From assembly GCA_016165875.1 (NCBI GenBank), contig JABBOT010000001.1, positions 41,220,252 through 41,284,251 of the forward strand: a stretch of DNA of 64,000 nt. Reading direction: 5' to 3'. Each line of letters begins with the position of its first letter. Positions within the stretch are counted from its first letter, which is position 1. Positions 23,309 through 35,134 of this stretch are shown here, piece by piece. A model generated the notes under the pieces. It did not search any database. It saw nothing but the letters and a program-made list of their open reading frames with translations, and was not told the DNA's origin. The stretch comes from Acanthopleura granulata (lineage: Eukaryota > Mollusca > Polyplacophora > Chitonida > Chitonidae). Both the position numbers and the translations under genes were made by a program.

Positions 23309-23452
23309 CCTTCCTTTCTTTGCCCCGACTTCCTTCCCTCCTTTCTTTGTCACGAATTCCTTCCCTTCTTTGACGCGATTTCGTTCTTTGCCGCGATTTT
23401 TCATTTCTTTCCCGCGATTTGTTATTTAGTTGAATTATTATTTGGTTCCTTT

Positions 23453-23548
23453 GTTATTCAGTTGCCTTGTTATCCAGTTGCCTTGTTACCCAGTTGCCTT
23501 GTTATTCCGTTGCCCTGTTATTCCGTTGCCCTGTTATTCCGTTGAGTT
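23453..23548 (+). repeat. 16-bp minisatellite, six units
   Basis: Unit GTTATTCCGTTGCCCT with small variations. Confidence 0.9.
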
Positions 23549-23796
23549 CATTTACCTTAGTTTAGGTAGTTTATATTGCACCTTCCCGAAATAACACAAC
23601 ATAACACTCAACTATTCCCCTTAACCCAACAGCACGAGCCTTCGAAAACATAAACGACGAAGCGCCGACAAAATCACCGACGAAGTGAGGAAAAAATAAA
23701 CCACGAAGCGCGAAATAAAAGACTTGCAGTCCTTGACATAACTACTCCCCCCCGCCCCACCCCCCGCTTAACATTGCACATACCATTCTATGTTGT

Positions 23797-24112
23797 TCAG
23801 CTCTTCGATTGCCATTCCTTGTTATCTGTTTAGTCACTTTGATTGTAATTCCTTGTTGCTTGTGTAGCTAGTTCGATTGCCGTTACTTGTTTCGCCACTT
23901 CAATTGCCATTGCTTGTTCCTTGTTTAGTCACTTCGTTTGTCATTGATAACTACTTGTTTAGCCACTTCGTTTGCATTTCCTTGTTACTTATTTAGCCAC
24001 TTCGATTGCCATTAATTGTTACTTGTTTAGCCATTTCGTTTGAATTTCCTTGTTACTTGTTTAAATCGCTCCGTGTCCAGTTTCTTGTTGCTTGTTCAGT
24101 TACTTCGATTGA
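23797..24112 (+). repeat. ~33-bp degenerate minisatellite
   Basis: Repeated words TTCCTTGTTACTTGTTTAGC and CACTTCGATTGCCATT, about nine diverged units. Confidence 0.75.
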
Positions 24113-24120
24113 AACAGAGA

Positions 24121-25323
24121 AGAGGAAGAAGGAGACTCATGGTAAGGGAACAATGACGAACCCAATCAGGACCGCAAAAAATACTTTCTAATCATAGGAC
24201 TCTCTCTTGCTTCAAACGCGTGGGTGAAGCCTGACATCCTAACTCCCCAAATATACTTGTCGCACTTGTTACAGGCATAGGTGTCCAGTACGCTGGTTTT
24301 TCCTGGACGGCGTCCGGTATAAGTGGCGGCAGCACTACAACTGCACGTCACATGGGAGGAAGCAAGAGAATCACTGTAGCAATCTCTATCAATAATGGAA
24401 CGAAAGCATCACTGTTCATTTTTGTTAGTATAAATTTGTGTAAATCACATACTCTCTGCTGTTTTCCTACCCTTTACTGTGAAGATTTGTGTTTCATATT
24501 TACCTCGGGATATGCAGCAAATGTTTGAAAAACATCCCATGAATTTGTTTAACCTAATGAAATAAATGTCCTCATTGATAATGGTTTTCAGTCTCACGAT
24601 TGATTTTCATTACATTCCAACTTTTACTTAGCTTCATACCAGTAAATATACAACATTAATACTAGGTTTGGCATTTGGTTCTAGTCATTTAAAGATCTCT
24701 GGATCAAATCGTAATTCCACCAAGGTTATACACACTGGTATATGCCTATTTCAGTAATTGCAAATGCATTTGCAAGCAGACGATAACCAGATGGAAACCA
24801 CCGGGTCATGCTGTTCAAACATAACACTAGCATAAAAATTACATGTAAAAGTTAAATTGGACTCTGGTTTCATTTTGCATTCATGTATGTTAAAAAGTAT
24901 CACATGGACAAAAATGCCCAGGGCCCAGTTTCTCGAAGCGTCTGAAGTTTTTGGCCTCAGCAATGTAATACTATATACTTTTTTTGGTGAGAAAAGCTCT
25001 ATTTCCGACATTCGGCAAAAAAATACTGACAAAGTGAAAAACCACTCAACACTGAAGTTGTAATGAGTGAACAGAGCATGAAAAACTGTATCTAAATAAT
25101 ACTTCAATGATTTTTTTAACATTGTTTTGTGTTTTTCCCCACCAAATTATACTGTCAAATTTTTTGATTGTATGGTGGACTTTATGGACCATATTGAACC
25201 GGCTTAATAAAAGGGACGTCACACATACCTTTAGCTGCTAAAGTGCCTCTGACTGTGACATGTAGTACTACTACGGTATTTAATATTGGTGAAAAATTGG
25301 TAGAACTTTCAAATTCTTTCGTA
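24121..25323. other. Intergenic sequence
   Basis: No gene recognised. A minus-strand frame at 24166-24351 contains CNKC and CSCS words but matches no family I know. Confidence 0.4.
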
Positions 25324-25392
25324 GGACTCAACCCAGGAATGATCTTCTATCTCCCACCCTCGAGGCGGAGTCTCTAACCACTAGGCCATAAA
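25324..25392 (-). mobile_element. tRNA-like SINE head (second tRNA type)
   Basis: The minus strand has a perfect A box TGGCCTAGTGG followed by TTAGAG (25378-25388) and a B-box-like GGTTGAGTCC (25324-25333). The arms between them do not fold as a normal anticodon stem and no functional tRNA is implied. The head is unlike that of SINE family 1. Confidence 0.6.
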
Positions 25393-25790
25393 GACAGTCC
25401 CATGCTCAATACAAAAACAAGTGATAGGACGATTATCAACAGCTTTTGAACGACGTGAAAACCAGAACTGATATAGAGGCGACCATAAAGCAGCCAGAGA
25501 AACCAGTCCAAACTGCTGTATACTGTTTTAAGCATTAAAATGTCCTGTTGTTAACTCGTTGACAAATGATAGAAATTAAAGCCGTTTATTCTCCCCTGGG
25601 TACCAGCCTTTATGAAGTTTTGGCTGCACTTCTCCATTGTCACAGTTCGGTACCTAATGATGGTTCAACGAACTACGCACAGGGCTGGGGCGGCTTTTTA
25701 AGTTATGTGGCTTGGTTTTTAGCTGTACTGATCGGTTATGTAAGTATGTATGTTATGCAAGTCTGCATGTCTGTCTGGCGTCTGTGAACT
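25393..25790. other. Intergenic sequence
   Basis: No recognised feature. Confidence 0.4.
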
Positions 25791-25794
25791 TTTC

Positions 25795-26535
25795 CTTCAA
25801 ACTCTACTCCTCCGACAGCTTTTGTCTGATTTCAACGAAACTTGGGGCAAGTGTAGACGACATCAAGATACATAATTCGTAGTATCGATCTTTTATTTCG
25901 ATGATCGGTTGTCCGTCTAAGTGTCTGTTTATACGGCATATGTTACCATTTTAATAAGGCTACTCCCCCTACACTTTTTGTCCTATTTCAAGGAAACTTA
26001 ACTCAAGTGTAGACTACATCGCGATACATAATTCGTAGTACCGACTTTCCATTTTCAAAATCGGTTGTCCGCCTGTTTGTCTGTTTATCCTGTATATGTT
26101 AACATACATATATCTTTCAAAACGCTATTCATCCTGCAGTTTTTGTCCTATTTCAGCTAAACTTTGATGAAATGAAGACAACATCAAGATACATGATTCG
26201 TAGTATCCATTTTTACTTTCGATGATCGGTTGTCCGTCTGTCTGTTCATCCAGTGTAAACATATCTTTAAAAACACTGTAACTCCTCTCACAGAATTTGT
26301 CCGACTTCAATGAAAAAAAACCCATTTTTCCAGACTTAAATCGTAGTGTTGATTTTCCATTTCGATAATCGGCTGTCCATCTGTCTGTCTTTCCAAATGG
26401 CAAATGTTAACATTTCTTTCAAAATGCTACTAAATTCTGTTACAGTGTTTGTTCAATTTCAACGAAACTGGGTACAAGTGAATAAGGATACATATTTCGT
26501 AGTAATTTTCAATTTTGATTGTCCATTGTCGGTTA
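25795..26535 (+). repeat. Tandem array, five diverged units of ~152-165 bp
   Basis: Each unit carries the phrase TTTGTCCTATTTCAACGAAA (at ~25821, 25977, 26142, 26296 and 26448), then AGTGTAGAC, GATACATAATTCGTAGTA, CGATGATCGGTTGTCCGTCT and GTTAACATATCTTTCAAAAC. No frame spans the array. Confidence 0.85.
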
Positions 26536-27439
26536 TATACACATAATTTTTGTGATAATTTTGTCCCAACCAGTGTCCCAACTGTCTCATCAGAGATTCT
26601 GGTTTAAAACGCTCTGCTCTGGTGGCAGAGAAAACGTCAACATAATTAACATAATGCCGGTAAAAACAGGATACTGTTGCACCTATAATATATATTTGCA
26701 CACAGCTATACTAGATACCTCAATGTTACTGACTGCAAAAGACATGTAAAACTGTTGTCCCTGTTGACTTGAGGGGTTAAATTATCCAATGTCACTTTTA
26801 TGCAAAATATCAAACATTATAATTTGTGACTTGTAGTCAGGTTTGAGAAGCTCAAATGTGTCCTGTCAAAGATGTCCCTGTCTAAATTCCTTAGTTTTGC
26901 TGTTTTCATCACTCTTGCAGGAACTCGCAACACTAAAGGCAACAACTCGTCAACCACATCATTCATCAACGGCCTCATTACCAAGAGTCCCACTTCCTCT
27001 TTTTGCCGTCCTTTTCCAGGTTAATCCGAATGCCTCTTGCTCCGACAGCTTTGCTTGTACCACGGTTTGTAGCTGAATACAGAAGCAGTCCACACTTTGA
27101 GATGATCTGATGGATCTCGGACTATCACCAGCATCTGTTGCATTTTGAAGATTACAATGGAGAAGAGTCAGAGCTAAACAAACTGAGCTGATAGCACAGC
27201 ACTTTCTCGCTCTCTCAGTATCGACTGGCATGACTCGTTTTATTCTTTTTTATGGATCTTCTCCCCATCAACGATCATACTATTCACATGTGCACAGGAG
27301 TTTATCCAACGATGACACAAGTACCTAAAAAAGAGTATGTGGTATTTATGCTAAAACAATTTACTCTTTATACATCATTGAAATCCGAGAATTTCCTTTA
27401 CTGATAAAAGTGATATTTCATTAGTTAGATATCACTTTT
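26536..27439. other. Intergenic sequence
   Basis: Frames occur on both strands near 26850-27230, but none matches a known protein. Confidence 0.4.
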
Positions 27440-27605
27440 GTTACTAGGTGGCCCAGTGTCTGAGACACCTACTGAAATCCTTCAGATTATTAGGGGTTCA
27501 CACCACTCAGGCTTTTTGTTCGGATTATTATTATTAGGGGTCCACACAGGTTCTCTGTGAGATACCTCTTGAAATCGTTCGAATTATTATTATTATTATT
27601 AGTCC
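27440..27605 (+). repeat. (ATT)n head of repeat A, two short copies
   Basis: GAGACACCTACTGAAATCCT and GAGATACCTCTTGAAATCGT each precede (ATT)n runs, the second directly followed by a repeat A copy. Confidence 0.6.
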
Positions 27606-28330
27606 TCTCGTAAAATTGCAATACCTCCCAAACTGCTGACGGTAGAGAATCCAAACATTACAGTCTTAATAATGAACATATGGAGCAACTTTTGACGTTG
27701 TGTATCCATTGCCCAGTCACATGATTTAGCGGCCATTTTGAATTTCATTGTTCAGCCTAAAAAGTCTTCTTCTCAAAAACGGGTCAAGATATCGCAAAGA
27801 ATTTCCATTCACTGTTTCTAGGTAGATGGCCCTACTCAGTTAACCTTACAGGTCAAATCTGATAGGCAAATTAGGCTGTAATTGACCTCGGAAGTTACGT
27901 AAAAATTACGTCATCTCTAAACATTCTCTAAAATGATTAACCAAACATACTATCTGGTACTCCTTGTTGTCAGGATTACAAATCTACAAGAATTAGTTTG
28001 GTACATTGATTAGTTTTGAAGTTTTTGCTAAGAAACCAACAAAAATTTCTCAAAATTCTCCTGTTTGAACAACACGACAGAAATAGATCAAAGGCACAGT
28101 CCCTATCTGTGGTTTGGCTTGAGCGGAGTAATCTAAATCTGTCTGGCGCTGGGACAAGCAGATGAAAGGTAGAGTCTCTCCCTACATGTGACAGAGCCCT
28201 TGTATCTGACAGGACTATTTTCTCTTCCCTGGCTTTCACCATAACCCCAATGAACGCCGTACCTAGCAGTCTCAGGTTCAAATCCAGCTAAATCCTGGTA
28301 GTCTTTTCTCTCTCTCTTTTTTTTCAGCTG
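27606..28330 (+). repeat. Dispersed repeat A-like copy 5 (diverged subfamily)
   Basis: Starts after (TTA)n with GTCCTCTCGTAAAATTGC, has CAGTCACATGATTTAGCGGC with GCGGCCATTTTG (27730-27741), CTCAAAAACGGGTCAAGATA, and a 3' B-box-like word GGTTCAAATCC (28271). Less similar to copies 1, 3 and 4 but in the same order. Confidence 0.6.
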
Positions 28331-28429
28331 AAAATCATGGCATTATTAGGCACTGCAGATTAGTCATAGCACTCTGAGGTTCAATTCCAGTCTATTTCTT
28401 ATCATTTTTGCATGGAATATAATGCGTTG

Positions 28430-29145
28430 ACATGTCATTTTCTCCAGAAGGGTTTATCCGATAGAGCTGAAGTTTAAAACACAGACACAATACGTCGGGG
28501 GCAAACTACGTGTGCAAAAATCTTTTTCATATCTTGAAAACTGTAGAAATGCACTGATTACCGAAGCTGTCGCGTGACCAAATCTTTTAGAGTTTAAATA
28601 TCTTAATTATGCCACCTGATGTAGTTTGACATCCCGATCACGAATCTGATCTTATTTTTTGCCTGTCATGTATACCTCTTTACGCAAATTACGATCCAAA
28701 TTCGAAAAATGCAATTTTCACCATATCTGGAGATCACGTTACAGAAAACCGTAACAGATGTAATTTCTGAAAATTACGGAGTGCAAAGGGTGAAATATGT
28801 ACTACACAAAGAGCGAAAAGCAAAATTTGCACGTATTTAGAGGTCACGTGATAGAAAGCCATTATAACTGTAAAGCTACACATCGCTGAGTGCAGTTTAC
28901 TATGAGAATGGAGATCATTCTTGCTACACCGTATTCTTTATGTCTTTTATGTCTCGCTGGTTTTCAGTAGCAGGTCCACTGTGTATGATACTTAATAGTC
29001 ACGGGTTCAAATCCAGTTCGTTCTTTTCCAATCTTTCTTGTCTTTTTCTCTCTTATATTATCATAAAGTTATCACTGGACTACCAGATGTGGAAAATAGG
29101 TAATAGTGTGAACCTCGACAACGCTTTTGGATAACAGCTTTGGTT
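28430..29145 (+). repeat. Dispersed repeat A, 3' modules with terminal B-box-like word
   Basis: GTAGTTTGACATCCCGATCA (28622), GCAATTTTCACCATATCTGG, AGGTCACGTGATAGAAAGCC (28841), then GGGTTCAAATCCAGTTCG (29003) and TGGATAACAGCTTTGG (29128) before a new (TTA)n head. Confidence 0.75.
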
Positions 29146-30885
29146 ATTATTATTATTGTCAGCAAATTTGTACCGCGTTTTTGTAGAAAACGGCAAATTA
29201 CACATTTATGAAACTTTATTATGTTTCTCGTACAAACCTGGCGTTTTGCACCTAAACTTTTAGAAAATTTTGGTCATGTGACTAGGTAGCCGTAATGGAT
29301 TTTGGTGAAAACCTTTAAAAATTTTCATCTCAAAAACGCACGAACAGATTGCTCTCAAACTTACTATGTAGTATATCCAAGGATGTGCACTTCAAATTTG
29401 AAAAGGAAAGTTTGATTGGTGGAAAATTTTAGAAGCTCGCTATTTGGTAAATATGTCATGTGACCAAAAACCTCTTTTGTTCAAAATATTTTTTGAAAGA
29501 ATTTTAGTGTCGGAAATTGTTTTATCTGATGCGGTTTTGGACGCTGATTCCAGATATGCAAATTTTGGGAACCTTAAGTGACGTCATCAAAACTAGAAGT
29601 GAGTATATCTCCATAATCAGTGAAGCCAGAGCCGCAGCCTTCAGGCCTAACATCATCCCAAGGCATGGAAACAAATTTTACAAAACCTGAAATGACGTCA
29701 GCCAACCGGAGGTCGTAAATGCCAAAAAAATCGCCATTTTTGCCTAAAATGGCAGGGCAGAAATGAGTGAAATTTAGGAATATAGTAGGCCTGGGGACTG
29801 TTTTTAATGAGTAAAAGTTTTGGTGTCCTAGATCACGTGACCTAGCCGCCATGTTGGGTTAATAGGAAAACTTTTGAGAGGCACTTTTTACCGAGCCCTC
29901 AGTCCGATTGATCCATTTTGCACATGTAGCAACTATTGCCTGTAATTTATTTTGACAAAAACAGGATGTGATGTGTGCGCAAATAACCGAAACCGAAGTC
30001 ATGTGAAAACAAAAATTTCGAAATGGAGTCTTTTAAATATGCTATCCCACGTAGTTTGACGCCCTGATCACGAAGCTGGTCTTTTTTCTCCTCACGACTC
30101 ATACTTTTGTCGCAAATTGCGATCAAAGTGCTATTTCCGCCATATTTCGCCAGGTCACGTGAGAGAAGACGGTCAAAGCCATAAAGCTGAAGATCGCTCG
30201 GTGAAAATTGCTATGTATGTGCTGTATGCGTGCTGGAAATCGTGGAGGTGTCTTAAAAATGCAGGATGTGCTGGGCTTCAAAAGTTTACATTATGGAAAT
30301 GCACTGATTACCGAAGTTGTCACGTGACCAAAAGTTTTTGAATTCAGATATTTTAAGTATGCTATGTGATGTCGTTTCGCGTTCTGATCACGAATCTGAT
30401 CTTATTTTTGGCCGCAAATTAAGATCTAAGCTCCAAAAATGCAATTTTCCCCATATTTGGATGTCAAACCTTTACAGCTGTGATGCTGAAAATTACGGAG
30501 TGCAAAGGGCCAGATATGTACTGTGCAAAGTGCAAAAAAGTAAAATTTCACCACATTTAGAGGTCACGTGATAGGAATCGGTTATAACTTTAAAGCCGGA
30601 CATTGATGAGTTCACTTTACTATGAGAATGCAGATTATCCTTGCTGCACTGTATTCTTTATGTCTTTTGTTATTGGCTATGGGCAAAGGATCAAAATTGA
30701 ACTGCTTTCAAGCTGGGTTTTAGTAGTAGGCCCATTGTATATGGTAGCCATGGGTTCAAATCCAGTTCATTCCTTCTCAATCTTTTCAGTTTTTTTTCTC
30801 CTTTTTTATTACCATAAAGTTATTAGGGGACTACCAGATGTGGCAGATAGGTGGACCCCGACAAAGCTGTTGGATAACAGCTTCA
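29146..30885 (+). repeat. Dispersed repeat family A, copy 6 (near complete)
   Basis: Begins TTATTATTATTATTGTCAGC and runs through the whole module order: AAAACGGCAAATTACAC; TGTCATGTGACC; CRE 29579-29586; CRE 29693-29700; GATCACGTGACCTAGCCGCC (CACGTG 29834-29839); two 3' modules with CACGTG at 30156, 30321 and 30565; GGGTTCAAATCCAGTTC (30749); and the hairpin AAGCTGTT-GGAT-AACAGCTT (30864-30883). Confidence 0.85.
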
Positions 30886-31553
30886 GTTTGAAATTTGATA
30901 TATTAAATTTACCGGTGATTTGCGATATCTTTTCTGTAACCCAGAGTTCAACCGAAGTGAAAGTCATAAACGTCTGGCTCGGAAAAGTTCCATAACGCTG
31001 TCAAATGAATCATCTCCGTAGCCTAGGGATATATACACCTCATCAAATGGCTCGCACGTCCAGTATAATTTGACAATGAAAGAACTTTGTAGGCAGGAAG
31101 TGCAAAGAAGTACAAAAGCAATCCATAGTGTTACCAAATGTCAAATACATTTAAGATGCTGTTTTTGAATGGATGATAACAACATTTGCAACGAAAACAT
31201 TTTGCAACTTTTTACCGGCGACTATGTAACCTACAATGACCGCAAATGGGGATAAATATGCAGTACAAGTATTGTTGGCTGTGAGCAAATATATGGACAG
31301 ATCAGCAGGTAAGTGTCTTGATAACGCTTTATTCACGCCACAGTTAAACGATCAACAATACCTGTGAAGATCTAAAGTAGCCATCCCACACCCGGACCAC
31401 ATCCGCATCACGTGCCTCATGCTAAAAAATCAGACAAATAATTCTCTTCTGAAGGACATGCGACCTTTCCTCGTGCAGTGTCCTGGTAAATTTTTTGAGA
31501 TTAAGTACGTCCCATGTGCAGCCCACCGATTGTATTCCTTAGCCTCCCCGCAC
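30886..31553. other. Intergenic sequence
   Basis: No recognised feature. Confidence 0.4.
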
Positions 31554-31643
31554 CAGGCCGAAAGCCCCACCACCCACCCACTTCAGGCCGAAAGCCCCAC
31601 CACCCACCCACTTCAGGCCGAAATCTCCACCACCCACCCACAT
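31554..31643 (+). repeat. 30-bp minisatellite, three units
   Basis: Units CAGGCCGAAAGCCCCACCAC plus CCACCCACTT at 31554, 31584 and 31614; the first two are identical, the third has three changes. Divisible by 3, so a false QAESPTTHPL peptide repeat appears. Confidence 0.95.
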
Positions 31644-32663
31644 AGAGCTGACAATGACACTCTCGCTGCATTGGCTTTGTTCCGGAGATGGTCAGTGACC
31701 ATGTGTGCTAGGGCATTGTTGTCCATGAAGACAGAGCACGTGGCAACTGCCTGGTTATCAACATCGGGCAAAACAGAGCCGTGCAATTTCCTACATGTAT
31801 CTTGGTAACTTTGTCCATGTAGTGTGCACTAAACTGATAAGAAATCAAGTTCACAATGGAAGGAGCACAAACCCAAAACCATCACTGAGCCACCACCAAA
31901 TGCCTCGGTGGCAACAGCTCGACGGAACTACTTAAACCAGTTTGATGCATGCCATTGACTTGTCATATTTGGTTTTCTTCGATAGCACTCTTCGGCATTG
32001 ACTTACGAACTGTTAAATATGCACAGAATTCTCTTTTAAAAACTAATAGCAGAGTTAAAAAACGCATGAACATTGTCATCAAGCATGATTATTTTTTGTG
32101 TCCCAGTACTTGGTTTACAAAAATACACCAGCAAGCTTCGTTTACAGTGGCTACCATTCTCTGCGAAGGTTGTGTGTCAACTTAGTGTACATTCTGAATA
32201 TCTCCACATGAAACATGAACTGTCAATTATGCTTCAAATTTAGTGAGTGCTATACTTTAGACAAGGGGTATATCAAAACTTATACCCCATCAAACCTCAG
32301 TCAAAAACAGTGTATTTGTCACGTATGCAGGTAGGTTGCTACGATTATTGGGAAATGAGCTAGAAGCCCGAGGAAAACCACTCTATGCATTATCAAGTTT
32401 TGATGAGGCAGCGCATTATCAATATATTATCAGGCAATCACAATGTATACGCTGTGACAACTAACCATTTTAATGATAGATCAATAAACAAACAATAGGT
32501 GGTAACAGTTAACATAATTTATTAACTAAATTTATATAAATAAAAGTCAGGCAGTGATTTACACATGTACACTGTATTCGGGACCTTAAGTCCACCAATT
32601 GAACATTTACATACAGCATACGTTGGCCAAAAGTTGATTATGTATAAATATATACATATATGT

Positions 32664-32664
<1 letters not shown>
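31644..32664. other. Intergenic sequence with one hairpin
   Basis: Contains a perfect hairpin GGGGTATA/TATACCCC (32265-32288, 8-bp stem, 8-nt loop). No gene recognised. Confidence 0.5.
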
Positions 32665-32714
<50 letters not shown>

Positions 32715-32763
32715 AATATATATATATATATATATATATATAGATATATAGATAGATAGATAT

Positions 32764-32814
<51 letters not shown>

Positions 32815-32826
32815 TAGATATAGATA
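32665..32826 (+). repeat. Compound microsatellite (CA)n-(TA)n-(GATA)n
   Basis: About 23 CA units, then TA units, then about 20 GATA or TATAGA units over 160 bp. Confidence 0.97.
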
Positions 32827-33123
32827 TATGTATTCATGTATTCGTTTTTACAGTAGTAGTATTAAAACAATGACCATAAACACCTTACACTGCAGGGCTC
32901 ATGCAAGTGTACAGTACACTGTAAAGACGATAATGATAAAACAGTGTCACGCTGTTGCAATATCACATCATTGTTTGGAGTTGCAGGCTCTTGTGGTGTC
33001 ATCTCATACTGGGAAGTCTCGTGGTAGGCAGTCTCACGGTGGAAATTCTCTGGCTCCTGTGATATCGCCTCGTGGAGGGATGTCTCGTTCCTGTGATACC
33101 TCATGATGGGTAGTCTCTGTTGG

Positions 33124-33420
33124 CACAGTAAAAATTTATTCATTTATTTATTTATTTATTTGATTGATGTTTAACGCCGTAATCAAGAATACTTCACTTA
33201 TACTACGACGGCCAGCATTATTTGTGGAGGAAACCGGACAGAGCCAGGGGGAAACCCACAACCATCAACAGGTTGCTGGTAGGCCTTCCCAAGTACGGCT
33301 GGAGAGGAAGCCAGCCTAGACTGGGCTTGAACAGCGACTGCATTCGTGTAAGGCACCTGATTCACTACGGTGAAGTAGCACGCTGACTTCCTCGGTCCCG
33401 AAGGCCGCCACAGTAAAAAT
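33124..33420 (-). mobile_element. SINE family 1 with 12-bp target-site duplication
   Basis: The element is 33136-33408, flanked by perfect CACAGTAAAAAT copies at 33124-33135 and 33409-33420. The order is TTTATTTATTTGATTGATGT, ACGCCGTAATCAAGAATACT, ACGGCCAGCATTAT, GGGGGAAACCCACA, ending in the tRNA-like head. Good evidence of target-primed insertion. Confidence 0.92.
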
Positions 33421-33879
33421 GGTGTACCAAATAATTATATATAGTTATATTGCTATCACACAGGTTATTTGGCATTTTTTTTTTTGATAATTGGTAAAGA
33501 AAGAAGCATCAGGCATTAATTTTAGGTTTAAGTTTATAAAACTACCAAAAATGGAAATCAAGAATTTAAGAACTGCAGAACAAACAAATTAAATTTCGAC
33601 ATAACTACATAATTCTACATTAAAACTACGAAGTCACTACTAAACTAAATAAAAACTTTTTTAATAAGTATCCATAAATTAATGTAATAAAAATAGCCTA
33701 ATTATTCTTCTCCTTGGGTCACCTTGTCCTTTGGGGTCATCATGTCTGGGGAGCATCTTGTCTGGGGCAATCTCGACTAAAACTAAGCTTAGAAAAAAGA
33801 AGAAAAGAATTATCCCTCTCCTGTCCCTTTCCAGAAATAAACATTCACTAAATATAATAAAATAAGTTTATTTTCACGA
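33421..33879. other. Intergenic sequence
   Basis: AT-rich; no recognised feature. Confidence 0.4.
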
Positions 33880-34085
33880 ATCAGGAAATACGACAACGAC
33901 AACAGGAAATACAACAACAACAGGAAATATAACAACGAAATACAGAAAAATATAAAACAGGAAATACAACAACAGAAAATACAATAGCAACGACAGCAGG
34001 AAATACAACAACGCAAACGACGACAACGACAGCACGTAATACAACGACGGAGACAACAACAACGTCATCAACAACAGCACGTATG
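33880..34085 (+). repeat. (ACAACAACAGGAAAT)n low-complexity array
   Basis: Irregular repetition of CAACAACAGGAAATACAACA words. It explains the long S/F/L/Y-rich frames on the minus strand. Confidence 0.85.
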
Positions 34086-34680
34086 ACAGCCTGGTTTTTT
34101 GCATGTACAAGTCAATTTTGACCACTTTTGGCCCTTGTAACTAAATTTGCTGTAGGACTCTTCACTCAAATACCGTAACTTTTGCTTCGTTATCGTAGCC
34201 ACTGTATGGGCAAGTACCTCAATTTGTCAGTTTTTGATGGTATTTAATCAGGGGTTAGTGGTGACAGTTTGGGGAAAGGGAAAGGGTTCTTTCAGTAGTG
34301 TACATGTTCTTTCCGTAATGTATCATATTGGGCTTGATGGAATCGTGTTTTCACACGGGACCCAGAGACAGGCCAAAACTCATTATTACCTAGGATGAGC
34401 TGTATGTGAATACACAGCAAGGCGTATAGCCCGACATTTCCAGTGCTCAACATCCGCTGTGTATAAACTGTTGTATGAAAATAAAATTCATATACAGGAT
34501 CAATACAGCCATATTAGTGAAGCAGAACTAAAACATAAGATCCAGACCAATCATGAATCAGCAAATACTGGGAGTGAGGCACAGTATACAACGTAGATAC
34601 CCGGTACACAGTTATCATCGTGTCCATTTGCCTATATCTGTGTTGATTGCTTAAGTCAAAGTAACTCTGGAAACTTCAGA
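34086..34680. other. Intergenic sequence
   Basis: No recognised feature. Confidence 0.4.
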
Positions 34681-34780
34681 GGGTTTTCTGGCGGTACTTT
34701 GTCCAGGGTTTTCTGGCGGTACTTTGTCCAGGGTTTTCTGGCGGTACTTTGTCCAGGGTTTTCTGGCGGTACTTTGTCCA
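34681..34780 (+). repeat. 25-bp minisatellite, four identical units
   Basis: Unit GGGTTTTCTGGCGGTACTTT plus GTCCA, repeated exactly four times. The lack of any mismatch suggests recent expansion. Confidence 0.98.
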
Positions 34781-35014
34781 GGGGCCCAGGATCACTTAAG
34801 TCAGAATTAATCTTAACTTCAGAAAGTTCAGTTGCGCTAAAACTGTAAGTAACCCTCGGCATTATGTTAGTAATTAGAGATTCTGGTATCGTATGCTTTC
34901 ACAGCGAAATTAAAAATCAGCGTTCAAGTTCAAATCTGAGCTCTGTATTAATACTGTAGTACAAGTTAATTATATATCCGTCCGCACTATGAGAGCTTCG
35001 TGATGCTGGGCCAT

Positions 35015-35134
35015 CTTGCACGAAGTCATCCTAACGTTACGAGCACGTAGCTGCCATGGCGACATAATGCCTACAACACTGATCGCTATGGTGTTAATGC
35101 TAATGCTTTTGATGTTAAGAGGGCTTCGTGCAAG
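35015..35134. repeat. Short foldback element with 11-bp perfect arms
   Basis: CTTGCACGAAG (35015-35025) and CTTCGTGCAAG (35124-35134) are exact reverse complements about 100 bp apart. The overlapping plus-strand frame 35016-35381 has no recognised similarity. Confidence 0.5.

Larger units (their letters stand above)
22501..24120. repeat. Mosaic of degenerate minisatellites, T-rich on the plus strand
   Basis: 1.6 kb built of successive short-unit families: TTTAGTT-type words (22560-23060), CGACGTGTCACGATT words (22789-22850 and 23080), a 27-bp array (23147-23308), CTTCCTTTCTTTGCC words (23305-23420), a 16-bp array (23453-23548), and a ~33-bp array (23797-24112). Because some units are multiples of 3, long but meaningless frames appear on both strands. 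Confidence 0.75.

Noticed and set aside
23135..23429. Long frames on both strands with a repeated ICLFDCLAL or NKQIRARQS peptide
   Set aside because: They follow from a 27-bp minisatellite whose period is a multiple of three; open on both strands and unlike any protein family.
24166..24351. Cysteine-containing minus-strand frame as a zinc-finger exon
   Set aside because: Only scattered CxC and CxxC words, no full finger spacing, and no flanking exons.
32522..32837. Frames rich in CVCV, HTHT and IYLS
   Set aside because: Translation of (CA)n, (TA)n and (GATA)n microsatellites.
33810..34125. Two hydrophobic minus-strand frames that could pass as membrane proteins
   Set aside because: They translate the (ACAACAACAGG)n low-complexity array, so hydrophobicity is an artefact.
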